From contig DPHR01000164.1 of the NCBI GenBank assembly GCA_003522945.1, positions 1-5,107 on the forward strand: a stretch of 5,107 nucleotides of DNA, read 5' to 3'. Both the position numbers and the translations under genes were made by a program. Each line of letters begins with the position of its first letter. Position 1 is the first letter of the stretch. Of the stretch, positions 1 through 4,654 are shown piece by piece. Below the pieces are notes generated by a model. The model was not told where the DNA came from. It made no database searches and saw nothing but the letters and a program-made list of their open reading frames with translations. The DNA comes from Clostridiales bacterium. Its GTDB lineage: Bacteria > Bacillota > Clostridia > Oscillospirales > Oscillospiraceae.

Positions 1-779
1 TCGACGATGATCTTGCGGCCGGTGAGACCGCTGTCGCCCTGCGGGCCGCCGATGACAAAGCGGCCGGTGGGGTTGATGAAGAAGCGGATGTCGCCCTTGT
101 TGAGCTCGGCGGGGATCACGGGCAGCGCGACCTCGCGGATAAGATCCTCGCGGATCTGCTCAAGAGAGACCTCCGGCGCGTGCTGGGAGGAGATGACGAC
201 CGTGTCGATGCGCACGGGGCGGTTGTCCTTGTCGTACTCCACAGTGACCTGGGTCTTGCCGTCCGGACGGAGATAGTGGAGCGTGCCGTTCTTGCGCACC
301 TTGGTCAGACGGCGCGCCATTTTATGCGCGAGAGAGATGGGCAGCGGCATGAGCTCGCTCGTTTCGTCGCAGGCGTAGCCGAACATCATGCCCTGGTCTC
401 CGGCGCCGTTGGTGAGATCGTCGCCCTCGCCGCCCTGCTTGCGCTCGAGCGACTCGTTGACGCCCATTGCGATATCGGCGGACTGCTCGTGGATGGACGT
501 GAGCACCGCGCAGGTCTCGCAGTCAAAGCCGAACTTCGCGCGGTCGTAGCCGATGTCGCGCACGACGTCGCGCACGATCTTCGGGATATCGACGTAGCAG
601 CTCGTGGTGATCTCGCCCATGACGAGAACAAGGCCGGTCGTGGCAGTGCACTCACACGCAACGTGGCCGTCAGGGTCCTTTTCGAGAATGGCGTCGAGCA
701 CCGCGTCGGAGATCTGATCGCAGATCTTATCGGGATGGCCTTCGGTGACGCTTTCGGATGTGAAGAGATAGTTTGCCAT
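1..779 (-). CDS. metK: S-adenosylmethionine synthetase, N-terminal 259 residues (3' end outside window)
   Basis: MetK makes S-adenosylmethionine from methionine and ATP in the cytoplasm, releasing phosphate and diphosphate; it is the main methyl-donor synthase. Visible family motifs are GHPDKICDQISDAVLDAIL at about residues 14-32 (His15, Asp17 and Lys18 belong to the ATP/metal site), GAGDQGMMFGYA at 125-136, the methionine/ATP-binding signature, and GGPQGDSGLTGRKIIVD from residue 244 to the window edge. The family is usually about 395 residues, so roughly the last third is missing only because the window ends. The ATG start is preceded by AGGAGG (785-790) with a 5-base spacer, and the MANYLFTSESVTEGHPDK start matches the family. 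No frameshift or missing key residue is seen in the visible part. The gene has its own promoter and a SAM-I riboswitch in its leader, so feedback repression by its product is expected. Identification is essentially certain. Confidence 0.98.
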   Translation of the reverse strand, partial: MANYLFTSESVTEGHPDKICDQISDAVLDAILEKDPDGHVACECTATTGLVLVMGEITTSCYVDIPKIVRDVVRDIGYDRAKFGFDCETCAVLTSIHEQSADIAMGVNESLERKQGGEGDDLTNGAGDQGMMFGYACDETSELMPLPISLAHKMARRLTKVRKNGTLHYLRPDGKTQVTVEYDKDNRPVRIDTVVISSQHAPEVSLEQIREDLIREVALPVIPAELNKGDIRFFINPTGRFVIGGPQGDSGLTGRKIIV

Positions 780-795
780 GGTTTCCTCCTGATGT

Positions 796-853
796 AAAAA
801 AAATATCGCCGCGCCTCTGGCCGGGATGATCCCGTGCTTACGGCGGAGCGATA
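796..853 (-). terminator. Rho-independent terminator, expression platform of the SAM-I riboswitch
   Basis: On the minus strand the arm TATCGCTCCGCC (853-842) pairs with GGCGCGGCGATA (815-804). The stem is 12 positions with one G-U pair and one C-C mismatch. An inner hairpin, CGGGA-TCA-TCCCG (834-822), sits in the loop. The stem is followed directly by eight T residues (803-796) and then, five bases on, by the metK ribosome binding site. A stem plus U-tract between aptamer and start codon is the standard S-box off-switch. The 5' arm of this stem is shared with the antiterminator, so only one of the two can form. Confidence 0.9.
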
Positions 854-879
854 AAAATCTTATCTTTCGACTTCCGCCG
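841..879 (-). promoter_or_regulatory. Antiterminator helix of the metK SAM-I riboswitch
   Basis: Minus-strand CGGCGGA (879-873) is a perfect 7-bp complement of TCCGCCG (847-841). Inside it, GATAA (864-860) pairs with TTATC (854-850). The upstream partners are the 3' strands of aptamer helices P4 and P1, and the downstream partners are the 5' arm of the terminator. Forming this helix therefore disrupts both the aptamer and the terminator, which predicts transcription read-through into metK when SAM is scarce. The pairing is seen in the sequence; the switching behaviour is inferred from the known S-box mechanism. Confidence 0.82.
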
Positions 880-954
880 ACGGATTTGGCACCTTATGCT
901 CACGCACAGGTTGTCGGGCTTCACAGGGCCGTTCCCTCCACCACTCTTGATAAG
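859..954 (-). ncRNA. SAM-I (S-box) riboswitch aptamer
   Basis: Reading the minus strand from 954, the segment starts CTTATCAAGAG, continues with GGTGGAGGGAACGGCCC, TGTGAAGCCCGACAACC and GGTGCCAAATCC, and ends GAAAGATAAG at 859. These are the conserved blocks of the S-box aptamer in the right order. P1 is CTTATC/GATAAG. The GGAGGGA...GGCCC...TGAAGCCC blocks make up P2 with its kink-turn and pseudoknot region. P3 is CCTTGTGC-like with a GTGA tetraloop between CCT and AGG. P4 is TCCG-TCGG-CGGA. The total of 96 bases is typical. It senses S-adenosylmethionine and controls methionine/SAM genes, here metK directly downstream. A transcription terminator and an alternative antiterminator follow, so regulation is by premature termination. 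Confidence 0.96.
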
Positions 955-984
955 CCGTATTTGGTTTGGCGATTCAAGAATTCT

Positions 985-999
985 GCCGGTTTACCCGGC
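985..999 (-). other. Small hairpin in the metK leader upstream of the aptamer
   Basis: GCCGG (999-995) and CCGGC (989-985) on the minus strand can form a 5-bp stem with a GTAAA loop. It lies between the predicted transcription start and the riboswitch. It could shield the 5' end of the leader RNA or help the aptamer fold independently. It has no T-tract, so it is not a terminator. A stem this short could also be chance in GC-rich DNA. Confidence 0.35.
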
Positions 1000-1006
1000 G
1001 TCTATT

Positions 1007-1035
1007 GTTCTACCACGTTTTTCGCGCCTTGTCAA
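1007..1035 (-). promoter_or_regulatory. Sigma-A-type promoter for the metK riboswitch leader
   Basis: The minus strand has a perfect consensus -35 box, TTGACA (1035-1030), then exactly 17 bases, then TAGAAC (1012-1007), a 4-of-6 match to TATAAT. This puts the transcription start at about 1000, some 45 bases upstream of the first aptamer base (954), so the whole riboswitch would be transcribed. It is the only convincing promoter in the window and separates metK from the upstream operon. The -10 box is the weaker part of the call. Confidence 0.72.
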
Positions 1036-1080
1036 CGCCGCAGGGCGTACAAAATCCGCGGTTTTGTACGCTCTGCGGCG
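1036..1080. repeat. 19-bp inverted repeat (palindrome) between the transporter gene and the metK promoter
   Basis: The left arm (1036-1054) and right arm (1062-1080) are complementary at 18 of 19 positions, around a 7-base centre TCCGCGG. The exception, G1044 against T1072, is a G-U wobble in plus-strand RNA and a C-A mismatch in minus-strand RNA. The arms read CGCCGCAG-G-GCGTACAAAA on the left. The structure starts 9 bases after the transporter stop codon and ends at the base before the metK -35 box. No T-tract follows on either strand, so it is not a textbook terminator. It may stabilise or define the 3' end of the operon mRNA, be a dispersed intergenic palindrome of the REP type, or be a dyad operator. 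The structure is certain; the role is open. Confidence 0.85.
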
Positions 1081-1089
1081 AAATTCGCG

Positions 1090-2256
1090 TTATGTATAGG
1101 ATTTATCGATCTGGATGATGCACCGGCAGTCCGGGTGGCGCTCCTCCACGGCGGCGCGGACGGCTTTGCGCACGTCCTCGTCCGAGAGCTTATACCCGAA
1201 CGGCACGAGCACGTCAAAGACGAGATTCGTCCGGTGCTTTCCCGGCACCATGCGGAAATCGTGCAGACTGAGCACGGGATCGATGCTCCGCAGAAGCTGC
1301 ACCGTTTCCTCGCGCATCTCCGCCAGCCGCTCGTTTTTCGTGTCCACGGGGTCCATGTGGATGACGGAAAAGCAGCCGAGCTTGTGGTCCAGCTCGCTCA
1401 TTGCGCGGTCGATCGCCTCGTGCAGCTCATAAATGTTCCCCTCGCCGTCCACCTCCGCATGGAGGGAGACGTGGCAGCGGCCGGGGCCGTAGTCATGGAT
1501 AACGAGATCGTGGATGGCGAGAACCTCCGGATACGACAGCACGATCTGCCGCACCTTTTCCGCGAGCTCCGCGCTCGGCCGCTGGCCGAGGAGCTGCCCG
1601 AGCGTTTCCTTTCCGCCCTCGTATCCGGTTTTGAGCAGCAGTACCGCCACGACGATACCGGCGTAAGCGTCAAGATCCAGCCCCGTAAATTTATAGACGA
1701 GCAGGCACACGAGCGTGAGCGCCGTGGAGATCGTGTCGTTGAGCGCGTCCGCGCCGGACATCTCCATGGCCGTCGAGCCGATCTTCCGCCCGATCCGCCG
1801 GTAGAACACCGACATATAAATTTTCACGAGGATGGAGAGCACAAGCACCGCGACCGCCGCCCACGTGAACTCCATCGCCTCCGGGTGCAGCAGCTTGCCG
1901 GCAGCGCCGCGCAGCGCGTCGATCCCGGCATAGAGGATGAGCCCCGCGATGACGAGCCCCATCACATACTCGATCCGCCCGTGGCCGAACGGGTGCTCAA
2001 GATCGGGCTTTTTCCCCGACAGGCGGAAGCCGACGAGCGTGAGCGCGCCGCTGCCGACGTCGGAGAGGTTGTTCATTGCGTCCGCCGTGATCGAGACCGA
2101 CCCGGCGAGCGTGCCGACGACGAATTTGGCCGCCGCCAGCAGGATATTGAGCGTGATGGCGACCGCCGAGCAAAGCATGCCGTAAGCGGTGCGGACGCGG
2201 GGATCGTCCGTATGGCGGCTGTTTCGGATGAACAGCCGCGCAAGAAGCTCGATCAA
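1090..2256 (-). CDS. Cation diffusion facilitator family transporter, probable Mn(II)-type exporter
   Basis: This 388-residue inner-membrane protein would export divalent metal by proton antiport and work as a dimer. Six membrane segments fall at about residues 24-45, 48-75, 97-115, 129-150, 165-188 and 195-212. Family signatures are ITADAMNNLSD (56-66) in helix 2 and HPFGHGRIEY (88-97). The helix 2/helix 5 metal site reads Asn62-Asp66 and Asp170-Asp174. Zinc exporters such as YiiP have Asp-Asp/His-Asp instead; Asn-Asp/Asp-Asp is known from manganese-type members such as MntE, so Mn(II) (possibly Fe(II)) is the inferred substrate. A cytoplasmic dimerisation domain covers about 230-305, and a second, similar segment fills 315-388; the usual length is near 300. 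Translation starts at TTG, supported by a strong ribosome binding site. The gene ends the probable operon, 18 bases after the gene before it. The family is certain, the metal is not. Confidence 0.95.
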   Translation of the reverse strand: MIELLARLFIRNSRHTDDPRVRTAYGMLCSAVAITLNILLAAAKFVVGTLAGSVSITADAMNNLSDVGSGALTLVGFRLSGKKPDLEHPFGHGRIEYVMGLVIAGLILYAGIDALRGAAGKLLHPEAMEFTWAAVAVLVLSILVKIYMSVFYRRIGRKIGSTAMEMSGADALNDTISTALTLVCLLVYKFTGLDLDAYAGIVVAVLLLKTGYEGGKETLGQLLGQRPSAELAEKVRQIVLSYPEVLAIHDLVIHDYGPGRCHVSLHAEVDGEGNIYELHEAIDRAMSELDHKLGCFSVIHMDPVDTKNERLAEMREETVQLLRSIDPVLSLHDFRMVPGKHRTNLVFDVLVPFGYKLSDEDVRKAVRAAVEERHPDCRCIIQIDKSYT

Positions 2257-2265
2257 AGCGCGCTT

Positions 2266-2273
2266 CCTCCTTT
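2266..2273 (-). promoter_or_regulatory. Ribosome binding site that fixes the TTG start of the transporter gene
   Basis: The minus strand reads AAAGGAGG (2273-2266), a near-perfect Shine-Dalgarno sequence, with a 9-base spacer to TTG at 2256-2254. The first in-frame ATG is codon 27, inside the first membrane helix, so it would cut into the fold. TTG is therefore the likely start, and the strong site probably compensates for the weak initiation codon. Confidence 0.85.
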
Positions 2274-2274
2274 G

Positions 2275-3390
2275 TTATTTCGATGCGCCGACAGTCGGGT
2301 CAAGGATCCACGAGCCGCCGCCGAACGTCCATGTCATCTGCGGCACGAAGCGCAGCGTACTGTCGATCTTCTTTTCGGTGAAGAGCGGCGCGTCGTCGCT
2401 GTAGGTCTCGGTCTCGATGACGAGCCGGTCGTAGACCTTGAGGAAATTATCCATCGACTGGCCGTTGTCGGTGCCGGTCGTGAGCACGTCGTGCGGCACA
2501 CGCGCGCTCAGATGGACGTTTTTGTCCTTCATCGTCTTGTCGATCGCTTCGCGCACGGCGATGGAGAAATTCATGCAGAACGCCTCTCGGTTGAGACTGG
2601 AGGCAATTTCGCGCGTGTACATGACCTCGGCGAACGGATGCTCCACACGGGAGAGGATGATCTCATCCACGCCCATCGCCATGAGGTCGGTGCAGAGCTC
2701 TTCGATATACGTGCGCACATCGCGGTTCCAGAGATCCACCCAGCCGCCGGACTCGTCCACATAGGGCGCGCCGGTGCGGTCGCGCAGCGCAACGTCCGGG
2801 TTGGCCGAGGCGAGCAGCGTGTCCACGGCGCAGCAGATCTCCGCCGTAATGGTCCACCCCTGCGCCTTGAGCTCGCTCAGATACGCCGTCGGGTCCCAGG
2901 TGCTGTTCGCGGCGTTGGACGACGCCGTTGCCACGCCGGACATCCATGCGAGCTTGCCGCTTTCGTCCTTCATTTCCAGCACAAGGCCCTTCACGCCGCT
3001 GCGTTCGGCTTCCTTGACCGCCGTTTCCAGCCCGTTGGCATTCACCTTGGAGAACGGGACATAGTATCCGGTCAGATACTGCAGTCCCGCGCTGCTTGCG
3101 AGCGAAACGTTGGTATAATCCGGCTCGGCGACCTGAATGGCGGCCGAAGCGTCGCCGGTATAGGGCACGGGGGCGGAAATGCCCTCCACGGTGTAACCCT
3201 TTCCATCCTCCTGCAGCATCGGCACGACCATCTCCACGCCGTCGCGGTGGTAGACAACGTATTCCGGCAGCAGCGAGAACGCGAGCAGCAGCCCAAGGAG
3301 CACGAGCACGAGGATCGTGAGCAGCACCGGAGAGCCGCTGCGCCCCGCGCCGCGGCGGCCGCGGTATACGCGGTGGCCCTTAACGATCAT
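2275..3390 (-). CDS. Membrane-anchored putative glycoside hydrolase, DUF4015-like
   Basis: This protein has 371 residues. An Arg/Gly-rich N-terminus (positions 6-17) precedes one hydrophobic helix (about 21-42) with no obvious cleavage site, so it looks like an N-terminal anchor with the rest outside the membrane. The region from about 105 to 350 resembles the putative glycoside hydrolase domain DUF4015, a TIM-barrel relative of alpha-amylases. It has a YLTGYYVPFSK strand (105-115), a VLEMKDESGKLAW motif (137-149, matching the family's V-I-D-x-K-D-x-x-G-x-x-x-Y pattern), and a segment with W217, D219, a predicted helix and GVDEIILSRVEHP (240-252, matching the G-x-D-E-I-x-x-D-Y-x-R-x-P pattern). 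The Asp-Tyr of that last motif is Ser247-Arg248 here, so catalysis is uncertain. Residues 45-100 are a low-similarity linker. The ATG overlaps the end of rpiB by 11 bases and lacks a clear ribosome binding site, which suggests translational coupling. Substrate unknown; a role on envelope polysaccharide is inference. Confidence 0.7.
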   Translation of the reverse strand: MIVKGHRVYRGRRGAGRSGSPVLLTILVLVLLGLLLAFSLLPEYVVYHRDGVEMVVPMLQEDGKGYTVEGISAPVPYTGDASAAIQVAEPDYTNVSLASSAGLQYLTGYYVPFSKVNANGLETAVKEAERSGVKGLVLEMKDESGKLAWMSGVATASSNAANSTWDPTAYLSELKAQGWTITAEICCAVDTLLASANPDVALRDRTGAPYVDESGGWVDLWNRDVRTYIEELCTDLMAMGVDEIILSRVEHPFAEVMYTREIASSLNREAFCMNFSIAVREAIDKTMKDKNVHLSARVPHDVLTTGTDNGQSMDNFLKVYDRLVIETETYSDDAPLFTEKKIDSTLRFVPQMTWTFGGGSWILDPTVGASK

Positions 3391-3823
3391 GGTTTTCGAG
3401 CGCGGAGATCATATTCACGCGGTCAGCATGGCGTCCGCCGAGAAACTCCGTCGTGAGAAAGAGATCGACCATTCGCTTGGCAAGCTCGGGGCCGGTGACA
3501 CGCCCGCCGAGCGCGCACATGTTCGCGTTGTTGTGCGCGCGGCACATCTCCGCGCTGAAGCAGTCGGACAGCAGCGCGCAGCGGATGCCGGGGATCTTGT
3601 TCGCCGCGAGCGACATGCCGATGCCCGTGCCGCAGACAAGGATACCCTTTTCGTACTTCCCTTCCGCAACGCCGCGCGCGGCGCGCTCGGCGTATTCGGG
3701 ATAGTTGCAGCTCGCTTCGGAATAGGTGCCGATATCCTCGAACTCGACGCCCTTTTCCTTCAGGTGCGCCATCAGCTCCTGTTTGAGGGCGTAGCCGCCG
3801 TGGTCAGATGCAATAACGATCAT
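3380..3823 (-). CDS. rpiB: Ribose-5-phosphate isomerase B
   Basis: RpiB interconverts ribose 5-phosphate and ribulose 5-phosphate in the non-oxidative pentose phosphate pathway, in the cytoplasm as a dimer. The 147-residue length is normal for the RpiB/LacA/LacB family. Motifs are ASDHGGYALK (5-14, with Asp7 and His8 contacting the sugar phosphate), ILVCGTGIGMSLAANKIPGI (61-80, with Cys64 at the catalytic cysteine position and an anion-binding GTGIG loop), and RAHNNANMCALGGRV (95-109, with His97 at the ring-opening histidine position). All key residues are present. LacA/LacB subunits and allose-6-phosphate isomerases are relatives, but the match and the single copy favour RpiB. Six cysteines in a short protein fit an anaerobic host. 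The ATG has AAAGGAG upstream with a 9-base spacer, and the gene starts 18 bases after the PHP gene's stop. Its last codons overlap the start of the next gene. Confidence 0.96.
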   Translation of the reverse strand: MIVIASDHGGYALKQELMAHLKEKGVEFEDIGTYSEASCNYPEYAERAARGVAEGKYEKGILVCGTGIGMSLAANKIPGIRCALLSDCFSAEMCRAHNNANMCALGGRVTGPELAKRMVDLFLTTEFLGGRHADRVNMISALENHDR

Positions 3824-3841
3824 GATGTTTATCTCCTTTGT

Positions 3842-4654
3842 TTATTCCAGCGATAGAAATGTGGGCTTTCTCTGTTCAAACACCGTGTAGTACCGAAAGC
3901 CGATCGTCCGCAGCAGCTCCGCGCCCTCGCGGATGCCGATGGAGGCATCCTCCGGCGTGTGGGCGTCGCTGCCGAGCGTGATGATCTCGCCGCCGAGATC
4001 GTAATAGAGCGCGAGCGCCGAGGCGTTCGGGTAGCTCGTGTGGCCGGTGCGCAGGCCGGATACGTTGATCTCAATGCCGCGTCCCTGCGCGATGAGCGCT
4101 TCGTATACCGCGGCGAGCTCGTTGCGGTATGCCTCCGCCGTGATCTCGGCGGAAAAGCCGTCGCGGTGCATATACCGGGAAGTATACCCGATGTGCGCCA
4201 TGGTGTCAAAGTACGGAAACTCCGTCAGCTCCAGGAGCTCCGCGAGATACTCCCGGTTGAGCTGCGCGCACTGCGCCTCGGACGTGTACGGATACTCATA
4301 GAAATCCGGCTTTCCGCGCAGATTGTGCAGCGAGCCGAGAACAAAGTCCAGCCCCGGTTCGAGCGCGGCTTCCTTCGCCGCGGCAGGGTCATGGTTCGCC
4401 TCGCCGAGCTCAATGCCGCAGCGGACGGTGATACCCTCCACGGGGTTTGCCCGCACATCCGCCCATGCCGCGCGCAGGATGTCCTTCCGCGCCTCCCAGC
4501 GCAGATCGCCGAGATTGCCGAAGTCCATGTCGATATGGTCGGTGAAGCACACGGCGCTCATGCCGTGGTCTCGCGCCGCCGCTGCCATTTCGCGCAGCGG
4601 CGTGTGCGAATCCGGCGAGCATTGGCAATGAATGTGCTGATCGGTATAGATCAT
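3842..4654 (-). CDS. PHP-domain phosphoesterase, HisJ/HisK-type histidinol-phosphatase family
   Basis: This is a 270-residue cytoplasmic metal-dependent phosphoesterase. The full set of PHP metal ligands is visible in order: Asp5-x-His7-x-His9, Asp15, Thr-Asp39-His40, Glu82 (GIELG), His110 (GSLHN), His154 (AHIGY), Glu195 (GIEIN) and Asp230-x-His232 (GSDAH). The length and the TDHID and GSLHN motifs fit the HisJ-type histidinol-phosphatase family, whose member in Bacillus removes phosphate from L-histidinol phosphate in histidine biosynthesis. No other his gene is in the window, and many PHP proteins of Clostridia carry this label without proof, so the substrate is uncertain. I start the gene at ATG 4654, not at the longer in-frame opening at 4822: the ligand motif begins at residue 5, a ribosome binding site sits 8 bases upstream, and the extra 56 residues are an Arg-rich shadow of csaB. 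Its ATG overlaps the upstream stop codon (ATGA). Confidence 0.9.
   Translation of the reverse strand: MIYTDQHIHCQCSPDSHTPLREMAAAARDHGMSAVCFTDHIDMDFGNLGDLRWEARKDILRAAWADVRANPVEGITVRCGIELGEANHDPAAAKEAALEPGLDFVLGSLHNLRGKPDFYEYPYTSEAQCAQLNREYLAELLELTEFPYFDTMAHIGYTSRYMHRDGFSAEITAEAYRNELAAVYEALIAQGRGIEINVSGLRTGHTSYPNASALALYYDLGGEIITLGSDAHTPEDASIGIREGAELLRTIGFRYYTVFEQRKPTFLSLE

Noticed and set aside
180..797. A 205-codon plus-strand frame opposite metK
   Set aside because: It is antisense to a certain metK gene, has no ribosome binding site, and its composition (many His, Ala, Val, Asp) is typical of an antisense shadow.
971..983. GATTCAAGAATTC imperfect dyad in the metK leader as a possible operator
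   Set aside because: It is only a 5-base half-site with one mismatch, lies downstream of the predicted transcription start, and is within chance expectation.
1036..1080. Classical rho-independent terminator after the transporter gene
   Set aside because: The stem is strong, but the minus strand continues TTGACAAGG and the plus strand continues AAATTCGCG. Neither has a T-tract, so I list it as an inverted repeat of unknown role.
826..3456. An 876-codon open frame on the plus strand, the longest in the window
   Set aside because: It runs antisense across the riboswitch, the whole transporter gene and nearly all of the DUF4015-like gene. Its product is rich in Arg, His, Ala, Val and Glu with no domain I recognise, and it crosses a structured RNA. 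It is open because GC-rich genes on the other strand seldom use the Leu and Ser codons (TTA, CTA, TCA) whose complements are stops.
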